From Prevotella sp. (GTDB taxonomy: Bacteria > Bacteroidota > Bacteroidia > Bacteroidales > Bacteroidaceae), in assembly GCA_022641735.1 (NCBI GenBank), contig JALCDQ010000001.1, positions 372,001-436,000 of the forward strand: 64,000 bases of DNA, read 5' to 3'. This document shows positions 53,026-63,364 of this stretch, in pieces; the stretch's first letter is position 1, and each line of letters opens with the position of its first letter. Below the pieces are notes generated by a model. The model was not told the DNA's origin. It did not search any database and saw only the letters and a list, made by a program, of their open reading frames with translations. A program made the translations under genes and the position numbers.

Positions 53026-56000
53026 TTATCGGGTAAGAGAGAACTTCAAACTGAGCCCGAAATCACGCACGGTCGTCGGATAACTGCTGCTTGCAAGCAA
53101 CGGCGTATTCGTCTGTCGGTCATAATAAAAGCTCATCGTCAGCAACTTTGAGAGCGTATAATCGGCCGAGAAACTCAGTTTGAAGGCTGTGTTTCCACTG
53201 CTTGCTGAGCTCGTCATCGAGGCAATGTCGCGGCTGATACTTGCCTGTTTGCGATAGCTGAAGTCAAGTCTGAGATTCAAATCATGGTTTGCCTGGCTGC
53301 CTTTCACCATCGTGTTTTTGCCGTTTGACTTATTGTTAGGCGTATTCGCTTTCGCCTTGCTCTTCACCATCCGACGACTTCCACCATCGAAAAGGCTGAA
53401 GTTGTTGATGCGATAGCCCATTCCCACTACCCAGTCATGACTGATTGCCTCATTGATTTGAACGCTCGTCATGCTCAGGCTCAGCACCCTTGTCGTGCGG
53501 TATTCCAGTTTCATCGTGAGGTCATTATTGAACGTCATATCCACACCCAACAGTGGTGAGAAGGCCTCGTTGATGCTCACCGTGGAGACATTAAACATAC
53601 TGCTCGGCACTGGGTTTCCCGTTGTGGCATCCGTAATGAAGCCAAGACCATTCATATATTCCATATATGTACTGAAACTACTATAGGAACCGATGGCATA
53701 AATGCTCTTATAAGAGTGGTTGAGATTGAAGCTCTTGAAGACATCGCGGAACCATGGCAACCTCACAAGACCGCTATAGCGAAGGGTCCAGTTAGGCAAA
53801 AGGCGGGAAAGCGACGGGAATAAGCCCAGCGACTGACCTCCCATACTGGTGTAAGCAGAGAGGAAAGCGGGTATCATCACATCTGCGCTATACTTGTCGA
53901 CACCGCCGTTTGCCGCATTGAAAGGCTGTCCTGCCAAAGTGGAAGACGACGGATAAGTGGCATTGGCGTATTGAGCCTCCACCTTATCACGGAATCCTTG
54001 CAGGGAATTGCAGAACTTATTGAAGCTCGGCGACTGATAGCCACTCGTGGCACTTCCGATGCCTTCAAAGGCACTCTTTATCGAAATGGTGGTCATGGTG
54101 AAAGTTCCGCTTTGAGTAGTGGGGCTTCCGGAATACATATACTGTATGCTCTTTGCAGTCGTCAGCGTGCGACTTGCATTGAGGTCAATCTTCAGATTCT
54201 TCACGGGCTCTAACGTAAAGCGAAGCTGAAGGTCCTCCGTCTTATTGGTAGTAGCGGGCGTTGCCACAGAATCATTCATCAAAAGCCAATCCTTATCACG
54301 GGCTTTATTGATATAAGAGTCGTCTATAAGCCCGAAAGCGAAGTCCAATCCAGGCGACAAAGCACCAGTGCCACGCTTCTGTCCAAAGGCATCCCCCACT
54401 GTAGGCATAAAGCCCGGAAGCGCCATGGAATATTGATTGCGGTAGCTTACGCTCACATTCCGCACCATCATCAATACACGCGCAAGGCATTGGGCGGTCT
54501 TATACCAGCTCTTGTTTTCCAACGGTTCTTTCGGCGTTACGGTGATTTTCAACTTCAAGGCAGTATCCACCTTATTGATAATCTTTATCTGGTTATCATT
54601 CAGTTTGCGGTATCTCAGCTTGAAGACCTTGCCATCCTGCGTCTTTGCCGACACGATAAGCCGCTTGGTTTTCTTGCCGTGACTGATGCTGATGGTCGTG
54701 TCGGGCAACAGCGTTATTTCCTTTTCAAAACTCCGTTTGTTCTTCGGAAGTGCCTTTTTCTGCTGTTCCGTCTTATCTTCAGGTTTCTCCTTACCCTTGT
54801 TTTTCTTAGCTTCCTCCCGCTTTTTTTGCGCATCCGCCCTTCGCTGAGTTAAGTCCTGACGGCTCGTTTCCTTATCAAATCGCTCATTGGCTTTCTTCAA
54901 GAATGGGATATGATTATAGAGCCTTTCCATATTGAAGTTAGCGTTTGCGCTCAAATCCCTGTTATTTGTGATGGTATTCCCTAACGAAGTGCCATCATCC
55001 AAATCGGTTCCCTTTACCCAACTATACGTCGCATTATAATTGGCATTGGCATTAATCCAGTCGAAAGCAGGGATAAGATTGATGGGCAATTGATAAGAAA
55101 GCGTGAACGTCTGATTATAGTCAAGCGGGGTTCCAAGATGCCTGATGCTCGTCCATACTGAGTCTTTCCATGCCTGATACTGGTCGGCATAGAGGTCCTT
55201 GTTCACCGGCGTGTAAGGCTCTTCTATCTCTGCATGGGTTGCACTTTGGAAGTTCATGTGCAAATTCTTCGTTACATCCCACCGTAACGAGAAGTCTCTG
55301 TTCCAAAGGAACTGCTCACTGAAGGTAAGCGGCAACTTGCTTTCCTCGGTACTTTCCATATCCCTTTCCTGCAACTCATAATAATTACGCATCAAGTCAG
55401 AGTTGAAAGCCACATTTTGAGGTAGCCAATTCAAGCCGAACCGCTTGAAAATATCGAGCCACTTTGATTTGTCCTTGATTTTCTTGAAAGGCTCCCAAGT
55501 CTTATAAACAGGAGTCCAATTGTAGGTCAAAGCGCCACGCCAATTGTCCTCTTTCTCATAAACAGTGGTCTCTCCACTTGTAAACTTGTGGGAATGGCTG
55601 TAAGAGAGAGAGAAGTTGGCAGGGTCATAAGGCATCGGATGACGCTTGTTTTGAATGCCAACACGCACGTTAGAAAGGGAGAAATTGGTGTTCGTGGTCT
55701 TCGTAACGGCAATGCTTTCAATGGAATCACGCTCCTGTTTACTGGACGCACTGGCAAGCGCATCATCCAGTTTCATATCCGTATCAAGGGGATTATACTT
55801 CGGTGTTCTCACCTCCTTGCTAAGAGAATAATAAAGAGGAGCACTTACCTTGGCCTTATCTGGGAAGAATTTGCCCAGCTCAAGGCTGGTCGTGAAGCTG
55901 TAAGTCTTATAATCATCCTTGGAACGTTGATTCACTCCCTCCTCCAAACCACCGAATCCTTCAGAGATATATTTCCCTTGCAGGTTCATTGTTCCTAAAT

Positions 56001-59000
56001 CCGAGAGTTGCACATTCAAGTTTCCTTGAGCTGCCCAACCACCTTCATTGTTGTATTCTTTCAATCGAAGCTCATTCACCCATACTTCTCCTGATTTCAC
56101 TTCACCGGATTTATTCCTCACACCAATCATCATGGTCTTCACTTCTCCTAATGTCGGGTTTCCCTTAATGCTCACTTTATTGTTAGGGGAATCCTCATCA
56201 TAAGCGGAATAAACATTATTAAATGAAGTCAAACCTTTGGATTTTGCAATATTGCGCGCCTTCTTCAAAGCCGTAAAGACATCCAAAGGAACATTGAGCA
56301 TATTGTCTTCAGGCCAAACAGCTTTGCAATCTTCCAGCGAATACTTATTATAAGTGCCTGGAGGTGTGAGCTTCAGAGGTATCTCATACTCATAATAATT
56401 GCTCTTATAGTCGCTTCCCAAGCGGATAAAGACAGCCAACTGGTCATCCTGAAGATTGGTCGTATTCTGCTCTAAGGCATTGGCATGAACAAACATTTGC
56501 AGCCGTTTATACTGGCGGAGGTCAATGGTCGTATTCTTATAGACTGCCTTTGCCTCATTGTTGCCTAAACCTGAAAGCACCAAATCCAAAGCCTGTTCAT
56601 TCGACTCAACCAACTGAGGCTGGCTAGGGTCTTGCGCTCTCTTGATGCCAGGAGGCAAAACATAATTGACAGGAACCTTGTCATTGTTCTCTTCTATATT
56701 CACTGAACTTGCTGACATCGTTCCTGAGCCCGCATTGGAATTATCCAAAGTCTGCTCATACATACGCCATTCACCCCTCACAAGGTCAAGACTTCCAAAG
56801 CGCATGACGATAGGACGCTGGAAATTCGTTAAGAACATACGCATGAAACGGATACTCGTAAAATCGGATATAGAGCCTACTCTCGACTCATACTCATCCA
56901 AAGGAATACGGAATTCGTACCAAGTCACCTGGCCTGTAGTCCCATTGCGAAGTGATGGAGTCGTCACTCTCTTATCCACAATATAGTTCTTTCCCACCAC
57001 CAAATCTTCTGGACGTATGGAAACTTTATATTGGAAATACTTCTCGTATTCATTCAGCGTATAGTCCTGATTAATATCCTCCACGTCAGGGGTTGTCTTA
57101 TAAGAGGTGTCATAAGCTTCCGTACGGCTCTCACTATCGGGAGAATTGCCCTGTGGATTATTGATATACTTATATCGACGAAGGATAGAAGCCTGGATTT
57201 TATCGTAATCTGAGCCTCTGAAATAATGATAATCATCATGTGCAGGGTCAGCCCATATCGAGTCCCAAACTTCTGGGCTCACCTTTCCTTGTATGGATGT
57301 GAGGTAGCTTTGATAGCTCTCAAACTTCTGTTCCTCTGCATCTGTCAAGCCATTGAATCCCACATCCTGCAAAGCCCTGCTGCCTGTAGTCGTGGCAAAG
57401 GCATAAGTTACGGTCGCCTGAGTTGGTATCTTGCCCCATTGGGTAGTGGTATAACTCTGAGAGCCATCCACTGGCATACCACTCTCATAGAACTTCTTGC
57501 CATCCCGAAGAACATCCTCACTTACTTCACCTAAATTAAAATAGAGGTCGCCTCCATACTGATTGGCATCGCTCTGTTGATTGGAATAAACAAATGGATC
57601 CATCAACCAGAATTCGATATACTCCACATTGGCTGTCTCAAAGTCGTTAGTATTCAACTTACGCATCATTCCTCCCCAATGCTGCGTAGGGTTATTGAGT
57701 GTTCCATTCGTATTCAAATCCGGGTTGAAATTATAAGGACCGCGCTCACTCGGATAGTAAGCGAGATTTAAAATAGGAAGAGTTGAGATAGCTCCATTAT
57801 AACTACTCTGGTCACGATTTGGATATAACTCACTCACATAGACTTCTCGTACGAAGTAATTGGAAAGTTGTTGGAGGTCGCTCTTTATATGTGCGGGGGT
57901 CAAAGAACTGCTGCGACGCGTGAACAAAGGGTCTATATTATACCAAGCGAGCAAAGAACGATTGAATCCGCTCTTCAAGGTAGTCTTATCATTGTATTCT
58001 CCAAACATGGAAGGAGTGCTTGAGATAATCCAAGAGGATGGCGTCGACACATCTATTTTATTAGTAGTATTCTCGAAATCATCCAAATAAGAGGCATTAT
58101 CTTGCGTTCCCGAGCTTTGTCCGGCTATGAGTTGGGCAAACTCAGCAGTAAGAGATATGTTGGAAGGTTGTGTCACATGGAGGAATGGAATCTTATTAAG
58201 CATGTTCGTCAACCATTGACTTTCCTTCTTCCAGTTTAAGTTCACGCCCCATAAAGTATTGTTCAATGGCTCGGAACCCATGTTTACCTTATTCGTCAAA
58301 GCCTGCTCTGACAAATGCTGAATGGTTCCACTCAGTTGGAAATTCTTAGAGAAATCATACTCCCAATTCATTCCAAACATGGTTTTTCGCATCTGCCCAT
58401 AGTCCGTATTGCTTTCAAGAGACACGTTCACAGGCGTTCCTGCATCGATAATACTTTGATTCAAAATGGTTACTTCACCAGCATTATAATCGACAGAATA
58501 ATCAGAACCTTCCGTAAGAGTGACACCTCCTGCCGTTACCACCACTGAGCCCTGAGGCACATTATAAGCGCCTCCTAACGAGATGACATTGGCTGATGTG
58601 CCCTTATATTGTCCCATAAGGACAAATTTATCCTTCTCCGCTATCTGCTTAGCTACGGTCTTTGTGGAATCATAAAGTTCTGTAAAGGCATAAGTAGATG
58701 CTATCTTTGCGGGCACGCCCTTTGCGACAAGATAGTTGTAAAGATAAGAACCGAAAGGCTCAGTAACGGGGAAGAACACCCTTCCATCTGATACTGTATA
58801 CCCTTCAACATAATCAAAATAACCATTGGAATGGGTGTTATTGTTATTATCCAACCGATCTGCACCGAGCAATCTGATGATAGGTGTATCTTTCACTTGC
58901 GTCTCAGGGATATAGGTAAGGTAAACTCCCGTGGTGTCACTTTGATACTTTACATCCAAGCGGAACTTGCTTTTTTCCACTGAAGAGGCCAACATATACA

Positions 59001-60621
59001 CGTTCTTCATCATCAGATTCCAGTTGCCTTGCAATGGATTATTACTGGTATTCTTCAGTGATTTCACGAAAAGAGCCTGATTGACATCCGTGATATCAGA
59101 GGCAAATTCTCCTACCTGATAGGTTGCTCCGCCATACGTATATTCATAAGCTATGGCAAGTACTTGGTCACTTTGCAAGGCAGTTTTCAGTGAAACATAT
59201 CCTAAAGCTGCGTTTACGGAATACTCGGAAGAACTCAACAGACGGGCACTTTCCAACTTTTCATAATCCGTTCCACCAACCAATCCCGCGCCATCAAGCG
59301 TCGATGAGGTCTGATCTATATCTCGGGCAGTCGCATAACTGCTGACCATTGTCGAGTATTCAGTATTCGCACTATTGGAAGGAGCTACTTGTCCGGTTGT
59401 CGACCATCTGGGATTAGAGACCTTTTGATTCTCTCCCAAGTCGGTAAGAGCTATGATATTACGGGTATTTGTGGTCGTTCCGGTCTTGTTGGTCACCCAT
59501 ATTTCCACTCGGTTTACATTAACGCCAGTGGCCACATTAGGCAATGTCCGCATGCCAGCATTATACTTATCTCTGAAGTATTGAGAAAGGAAGAAGTGCC
59601 TGTTTTCCTCATAATTGGCGGCATCTATCTCAAAAGGAGTCAGCTGAACGCCACCTTGTGAGGAGACACTGGTAGTGTTGCTCTTCTTCTGCGACGCCAC
59701 AAGTTGTAGCTTCAACTTACCAAACTGAAGGTCGGTGCGGATTCCGAAGAGGGAGGAAGCTCCCGTAATAAGAGAGGAATTGGAAGGGAAAGACACGTTT
59801 CCAGCCTCTACCAGCTTGACAATCTCATCCTCTTTGCCATCATATTTGAGCTTCAAGTTCTGCGCATCGAAGTCGAATGTGGCATCGGTATTATAATTCA
59901 GGTTCATATTTACCTTATCGCCTACCTTTCCATTGACGTTGAGATTGATTTTCTCATCAAAGTCCATGGTCGTCATCTTTCGATTGCGAATAGGCAAACT
60001 AGGGTTGTCTATGTTCTTTAGGGTTGCTCCGAACTTCAGTTCTGCAGTTCCCTGCGTCTTGATTCTCACACCTCCAGGGCCGAAAATCTTCTCTGCAGGA
60101 CCCAAATCGAAGTGCATATCGGTGAAATCAAACTTCTCTTTGCCCTTTGCCTGGTAAATTTCATCGTTCTTTGATTGGAAATATTGCTTGCGTTGCTGCA
60201 ATTCGCTCCATTTCAGATACTCCAAGGAATCCATCATAATAGGTGCTGATACCCACGTGTTTCCTATCTTTGTACCGAGAATATAGCGATTGAGCGTATC
60301 GTTATACTGCACCTCTTGCTTCAGATTATCAGGTCTTTTGAGGTCGGTGGCATTTTGATTGAGGTCACCATAGGTAATCGGCGTGGTGCGCTGAATCTTC
60401 CATCTTGGATGCAAAAGGGAGTCTGGTATCTGCTCATCGCTTTCCAAAACGGGTTGCGCCTTTACCTTCAGCGTGTCCTTACGGTCTTTTTTCTGACTTT
60501 GATTAACCGTTTTCTTCGGTTTTTGGGGATTTTGAAAGACAGGAACAGACATGGCCCATCCTGCCATGCTCAACGCGAACATGGCTATCAAAAGTCCATA
60601 TATCTGTTTCCCAGTTTTCAT
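53026..60621 (-). CDS. sprA: Type IX secretion outer-membrane translocon SprA
   Basis: 2531 residues, by far the largest gene. A signal sequence (MKTGKQIYGLLIAMFALSMA then GWAMS) is followed by a Pro/Lys-rich stretch and repeated beta-strand blocks throughout. SprA/Sov hallmarks include RKMTTMDFDEKINLNVNGKV, GNVSFPSNSSLITGASSLFG, DFENTTNKIDVSTPSSWIIS and the basic linker ADAQKKREEAKKNKGKEKPE around residue 1950. The C-terminus ends in a strand with LSLKFSLTR. SprA forms the large 36-strand outer-membrane pore of the type IX secretion system. It is 29 bp downstream of ruvA, a gene order common in Bacteroidota. Other T9SS genes are not in the window. Confidence 0.95.
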   Translation of the reverse strand: MKTGKQIYGLLIAMFALSMAGWAMSVPVFQNPQKPKKTVNQSQKKDRKDTLKVKAQPVLESDEQIPDSLLHPRWKIQRTTPITYGDLNQNATDLKRPDNLKQEVQYNDTLNRYILGTKIGNTWVSAPIMMDSLEYLKWSELQQRKQYFQSKNDEIYQAKGKEKFDFTDMHFDLGPAEKIFGPGGVRIKTQGTAELKFGATLKNIDNPSLPIRNRKMTTMDFDEKINLNVNGKVGDKVNMNLNYNTDATFDFDAQNLKLKYDGKEDEIVKLVEAGNVSFPSNSSLITGASSLFGIRTDLQFGKLKLQLVASQKKSNTTSVSSQGGVQLTPFEIDAANYEENRHFFLSQYFRDKYNAGMRTLPNVATGVNVNRVEIWVTNKTGTTTNTRNIIALTDLGENQKVSNPRWSTTGQVAPSNSANTEYSTMVSSYATARDIDQTSSTLDGAGLVGGTDYEKLESARLLSSSEYSVNAALGYVSLKTALQSDQVLAIAYEYTYGGATYQVGEFASDITDVNQALFVKSLKNTSNNPLQGNWNLMMKNVYMLASSVEKSKFRLDVKYQSDTTGVYLTYIPETQVKDTPIIRLLGADRLDNNNNTHSNGYFDYVEGYTVSDGRVFFPVTEPFGSYLYNYLVAKGVPAKIASTYAFTELYDSTKTVAKQIAEKDKFVLMGQYKGTSANVISLGGAYNVPQGSVVVTAGGVTLTEGSDYSVDYNAGEVTILNQSIIDAGTPVNVSLESNTDYGQMRKTMFGMNWEYDFSKNFQLSGTIQHLSEQALTNKVNMGSEPLNNTLWGVNLNWKKESQWLTNMLNKIPFLHVTQPSNISLTAEFAQLIAGQSSGTQDNASYLDDFENTTNKIDVSTPSSWIISSTPSMFGEYNDKTTLKSGFNRSLLAWYNIDPLFTRRSSSLTPAHIKSDLQQLSNYFVREVYVSELYPNRDQSSYNGAISTLPILNLAYYPSERGPYNFNPDLNTNGTLNNPTQHWGGMMRKLNTNDFETANVEYIEFWLMDPFVYSNQQSDANQYGGDLYFNLGEVSEDVLRDGKKFYESGMPVDGSQSYTTTQWGKIPTQATVTYAFATTTGSRALQDVGFNGLTDAEEQKFESYQSYLTSIQGKVSPEVWDSIWADPAHDDYHYFRGSDYDKIQASILRRYKYINNPQGNSPDSESRTEAYDTSYKTTPDVEDINQDYTLNEYEKYFQYKVSIRPEDLVVGKNYIVDKRVTTPSLRNGTTGQVTWYEFRIPLDEYESRVGSISDFTSIRFMRMFLTNFQRPIVMRFGSLDLVRGEWRMYEQTLDNSNAGSGTMSASSVNIEENNDKVPVNYVLPPGIKRAQDPSQPQLVESNEQALDLVLSGLGNNEAKAVYKNTTIDLRQYKRLQMFVHANALEQNTTNLQDDQLAVFIRLGSDYKSNYYEYEIPLKLTPPGTYNKYSLEDCKAVWPEDNMLNVPLDVFTALKKARNIAKSKGLTSFNNVYSAYDEDSPNNKVSIKGNPTLGEVKTMMIGVRNKSGEVKSGEVWVNELRLKEYNNEGGWAAQGNLNVQLSDLGTMNLQGKYISEGFGGLEEGVNQRSKDDYKTYSFTTSLELGKFFPDKAKVSAPLYYSLSKEVRTPKYNPLDTDMKLDDALASASSKQERDSIESIAVTKTTNTNFSLSNVRVGIQNKRHPMPYDPANFSLSYSHSHKFTSGETTVYEKEDNWRGALTYNWTPVYKTWEPFKKIKDKSKWLDIFKRFGLNWLPQNVAFNSDLMRNYYELQERDMESTEESKLPLTFSEQFLWNRDFSLRWDVTKNLHMNFQSATHAEIEEPYTPVNKDLYADQYQAWKDSVWTSIRHLGTPLDYNQTFTLSYQLPINLIPAFDWINANANYNATYSWVKGTDLDDGTSLGNTITNNRDLSANANFNMERLYNHIPFLKKANERFDKETSRQDLTQRRADAQKKREEAKKNKGKEKPEDKTEQQKKALPKNKRSFEKEITLLPDTTISISHGKKTKRLIVSAKTQDGKVFKLRYRKLNDNQIKIINKVDTALKLKITVTPKEPLENKSWYKTAQCLARVLMMVRNVSVSYRNQYSMALPGFMPTVGDAFGQKRGTGALSPGLDFAFGLIDDSYINKARDKDWLLMNDSVATPATTNKTEDLQLRFTLEPVKNLKIDLNASRTLTTAKSIQYMYSGSPTTQSGTFTMTTISIKSAFEGIGSATSGYQSPSFNKFCNSLQGFRDKVEAQYANATYPSSSTLAGQPFNAANGGVDKYSADVMIPAFLSAYTSMGGQSLGLFPSLSRLLPNWTLRYSGLVRLPWFRDVFKSFNLNHSYKSIYAIGSYSSFSTYMEYMNGLGFITDATTGNPVPSSMFNVSTVSINEAFSPLLGVDMTFNNDLTMKLEYRTTRVLSLSMTSVQINEAISHDWVVGMGYRINNFSLFDGGSRRMVKSKAKANTPNNKSNGKNTMVKGSQANHDLNLRLDFSYRKQASISRDIASMTSSASSGNTAFKLSFSADYTLSKLLTMSFYYDRQTNTPLLASSSYPTTVRDFGLSLKFSLTR

Positions 60622-60650
60622 TTATAATCTTTTAGAAGAAAGATACTTGC

Positions 60651-61265
60651 TTATTTAATCAGCTTCAGCGCGAGTTTCACCACTTGCTCTACAGGCAGCG
60701 AAGGCTGGTCGTTGAGAATGCCGATGACCACCTTTGCCGATGGAGCGGGTGAGAATCCGAGCATCGTGAGGGCACTCACAGCCTCATCCTTGACGGCTGA
60801 ATTGACGTTTGCAGAAGGTTGCGAACTCACGTGGAGCTCCTCCGCAATACCACTGGCAACAATCTTGTCCTTCAAGTCGATGATGATGCGCTGCGCCGTC
60901 TTCAATCCTATGCCCTTCACACCCTTAAGCATCTTCTCGTCGCCATTGGCTATGGCATTGCAAAGTTCTGCCGGCGAGGAGGCTGAAAGAATCATGCGCG
61001 CCGTGTTGGCGCCCACTCCCGACACCGTGATGAGCATGCGATAGAGCTCGCGTTCCTGTTTGGTAGCAAAGCCGAAGAGCGTGAAGGAGTCGTCTCTTCC
61101 TCCCGTTACAAGCGACTCATTGACGTAGAGTTTCACCTCTTTCTTGCCTTGTATGGCACTAAACGTATTGAGCGAAATGTTAAGTGCATAACCTATCCCT
61201 GCTGCTTCAACAACAGCCAGCGCGGGGGTCAGTTCTGCAAGTTCACCCCTAATGTATTCTATCAT
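60651..61265 (-). CDS. ruvA: Holliday junction DNA helicase subunit RuvA
   Basis: 204 residues. [20 protein letters not shown] and [13 protein letters not shown] form the N-terminal OB fold. The helix-hairpin-helix motifs are [15 protein letters not shown] and [20 protein letters not shown], and a flexible linker leads to the RuvB-binding C-terminal domain ([20 protein letters not shown]). RuvA tetramers hold four-way junctions for RuvB. Length is normal. sprA follows 29 bp downstream. Confidence 0.97.
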   Translation of the reverse strand: MIEYIRGELAELTPALAVVEAAGIGYALNISLNTFSAIQGKKEVKLYVNESLVTGGRDDSFTLFGFATKQERELYRMLITVSGVGANTARMILSASSPAELCNAIANGDEKMLKGVKGIGLKTAQRIIIDLKDKIVASGIAEELHVSSQPSANVNSAVKDEAVSALTMLGFSPAPSAKVVIGILNDQPSLPVEQVVKLALKLIK

Positions 61266-61562
61266 CCTTTTCTATTTTTGTATATATACGATAATAAAAA
61301 CGGCTTTGCTCCCCAATTTATTGCATTCTTCTTATTATAAATATGTATTTAACAGCCCTATCCGACAAGTTTGATGCCCCAATATAGGGCTGATTTTCAA
61401 AGTCAGACTATCTGAGGGCAAACACAGAAATGACGATATGGCAGTAAAAAAATCACGTATTGTCCTATTTTTCTTTAAAAATAGCCCGCTTTTGATGGCT
61501 TTTTCGGAAGAATAATGTACTTTTGTGTTTTGTAAACAAACATCAATAAAATAATAGGATTT
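61266..61562. other. Intergenic region between ruvA and ddh
   Basis: Divergent gap with no convincing gene. It holds a 9-bp inverted repeat (CAGCCCTAT at 61353-61361, ATAGGGCTG at 61384-61392, 22-nt loop) and a TACTTTTG -7 box for ddh at 61518-61525, with TTTG at 61491-61494 (23 bp spacing, too long for a good -33). An ORF on the minus strand that reaches into ddh is a shadow. Confidence 0.6.
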
Positions 61563-62468
61563 ATGGAAATGAAGAAGATTAGAGCTGCCGTAGTGGGTTA
61601 TGGCAATATTGGCCACTATGCTATTCAAGCATTAGAGGAGGCCAAAGACTTTGAAATTGCGGGCATCGTGCGCCGTCAGGGCGATGTGAACAAGCCTGCC
61701 GAACTGGCTCCTTATGCTGTTGTGAAGGATATTAAAGAACTGAAAGATGTGGATGTAGCCATCTTGGCTACCCCTACAAGAAGTTGCTCGGATTATGCAA
61801 AGCAGATTTTAGCATTGGGCATCAATACCGTTGACAGTTTCGACATTCACACCAGCATTCTTGATTATCGTTCGGAACTGATGCCTATCTGTAAGGCTAA
61901 CAACGCTGTTTCCGTCATTTCAGCAGGTTGGGACCCAGGTTCTGACTCGATTGTGAGGGTTCTTTTGGAGAGTCTTGCTCCTAAAGGACTGAGTTATACC
62001 AATTTCGGACCCGGCATGTCAATGGGTCATTCGGTGTGCGTTCGCTCTAAAAAGGGTGTCAAAAACGCGCTTTCCGTTACCATACCATTGGGTGAAGGCA
62101 TCCATCGCCGTATGGTTTATGTGGAGTTGGAAGAAGGTGCTAAGCTCGAAGAGGTCACTGCTGAAATCAAGGCTGACCCTTATTTTTCGCATGACGAGAC
62201 GCATGTTTTTGCCGTGCCGTCGGTTGATGACGTGCGAGATATGGGTCATGGAGTGAACTTAGTGCGCAAGGGTACGAGCGGAAAAACACCTAATCAGCGT
62301 TTGGAATTCAACATGAGCATCAATAATCCGTCGCTTACCGGACAAGTGCTCGTAAATGTTGCGCGAGCTTCCAAGCGTCTGCAACCGGGTTGCTATACGA
62401 TGCCTGAAATTCCGGTAATCGATATGCTGCCGGGCTCTCGTGAGGATATCATCGCCACATTGGTATAA
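61563..62468 (+). CDS. ddh: meso-Diaminopimelate dehydrogenase
   Basis: 301 residues (a second ATG two codons in is possible). The Rossmann opening is IRAAVVGYGNIGHYAIQALE. Substrate-site blocks are VDSFDIHTSI, ISAGWDPGSDSIVRVLLESL and FGPGMSMGHSVCVRSKKGVK. The enzyme reversibly aminates tetrahydrodipicolinate with NADPH to give meso-diaminopimelate in one step, supplying peptidoglycan and lysine synthesis. It is a single-gene unit with a terminator at 62491. Confidence 0.96.
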   Translation: MEMKKIRAAVVGYGNIGHYAIQALEEAKDFEIAGIVRRQGDVNKPAELAPYAVVKDIKELKDVDVAILATPTRSCSDYAKQILALGINTVDSFDIHTSILDYRSELMPICKANNAVSVISAGWDPGSDSIVRVLLESLAPKGLSYTNFGPGMSMGHSVCVRSKKGVKNALSVTIPLGEGIHRRMVYVELEEGAKLEEVTAEIKADPYFSHDETHVFAVPSVDDVRDMGHGVNLVRKGTSGKTPNQRLEFNMSINNPSLTGQVLVNVARASKRLQPGCYTMPEIPVIDMLPGSREDIIATLV

Positions 62469-62490
62469 AAGCCGACAAGGCGAATCAATA

Positions 62491-62545
62491 AAGAAGCAAC
62501 GGTTATCGGATTTCTATCCTGCATAACGGTTGCTTCTTTTTGTTT
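62491..62545 (+). terminator. ddh terminator
   Basis: AAGAAGCAACGGTTAT (62491-62506) pairs with ATAACGGTTGCTTCTT (62523-62538) apart from one mismatch, followed by a T-rich run with one G. Confidence 0.8.
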
Positions 62546-62674
62546 TCTATCCGCTCATCCCTACCCTATTTTTTACTGAAGACATCCGCAAGAATGAGCG
62601 ATTTCAGTCCTTCTGATAATTATTCATTCCCCAAAAGATGACCCTTCGCAAAGCCCTTTATAATCAGGTACTTT

Positions 62675-62759
62675 GTAAATCAGCCTGATTTACGTTGTAA
62701 AACAGCCTGTTTTATCGAGTGAATCAGGCTGATTTACTCGGTAAAAGACTATTGTTTAC
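62675..62759. repeat. 22-bp-period palindrome array (array 8)
   Basis: Four 19-nt units at 62675, 62697, 62719 and 62741, exactly 22 bp apart: GTAAATCAGCCTGATTTAC, GTAAAACAGCCTGTTTTAT, GTGAATCAGGCTGATTTAC and GTAAAAGACTATTGTTTAC. It lies in the tandem ddh-FMN gap, beyond the ddh terminator. The remaining sequence of the 476-bp gap (62760-62904) shows nothing I can name. Confidence 0.9.
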
Positions 62760-62904
62760 AAAACAAGTAATCATTGATAGGAAAACAGAAGATTATCAAC
62801 AGCCGTACAATCAGTCATTAACGGAAAATCTCATCAAATGTTAATGATATGCTAAATATCATAAATATTGATGCTCACTTGCGCATTTTACTCAATTAAA
62901 TTTC

Positions 62905-62912
62905 TATCTTTG
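62905..62912 (+). promoter_or_regulatory. Candidate -7 box of the FMN-binding gene
   Basis: TATCTTTG at 62905-62912, 32 bp before the ATG. The only upstream TTG (62879-62881) is 23 bp away, so the -33 match is poor. Confidence 0.5.
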
Positions 62913-62944
62913 CACCGGAATTAATAAAACATAGGTAAAAAGAT

Positions 62945-63346
62945 ATGGACAAGAAAACATTTGGAATGATTGCTACTGTCGTCGCCATCATGGTTGTGGC
63001 CCTCTTAATCAGTGCCATGCCGGGAGATGACATCATGGAAAAAAGCAAGGATACTACGGTTGTCAACACACAATTGTTGGGCAAAAGCGTAAGAGGATTC
63101 AAAGGCGCTACCCCAGTAAAGATTTATATTCGCAAGAACAAAGTCGTTAAAGTAGAGGCTCTGCCAAATCGGGAGACTCCCAAATTCTTCAATAAAGCAA
63201 AGGCATTGCTTGCCGAATATGAAGGCAAAAGCGTAAATAAAGCTGCCAAAATGGATGTTGACGGCGTTAGCGGAGCTACCTTTTCATCAAAGGCTTTGAA
63301 GAAGAATGTCCAGCTGGGACTTGCTTATTACAAGGAACACAAATAA
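62945..63346 (+). CDS. Small membrane-anchored FMN-binding domain protein
   Basis: 133 residues. One N-terminal membrane anchor (FGMIATVVAIMVVALLISAM) leads to a small extracytoplasmic domain. The domain ends MDVDGVSGATFSSKALKKNV, which fits the FMN_bind motif SGATxS/T-S, in which a Ser/Thr can carry covalently attached FMN after transfer by ApbE. In RnfG/NqrC and related proteins this serves electron transfer. No rnf/nqr genes or apbE are in the window. The gene lies just before a SusC-like receptor gene. Confidence 0.82.
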   Translation: MDKKTFGMIATVVAIMVVALLISAMPGDDIMEKSKDTTVVNTQLLGKSVRGFKGATPVKIYIRKNKVVKVEALPNRETPKFFNKAKALLAEYEGKSVNKAAKMDVDGVSGATFSSKALKKNVQLGLAYYKEHK

Positions 63347-63364
63347 TTCAACGATAATTCATAG

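Noticed and set aside
61335..61628. 97-residue minus-strand frame entering ddh
   Set aside because: It covers the ddh start and promoter region and has no recognisable protein features.
24722..62759. Palindrome arrays as CRISPR arrays
   Set aside because: Spacers are only 3-5 nt, units vary within an array, and no cas gene is present.
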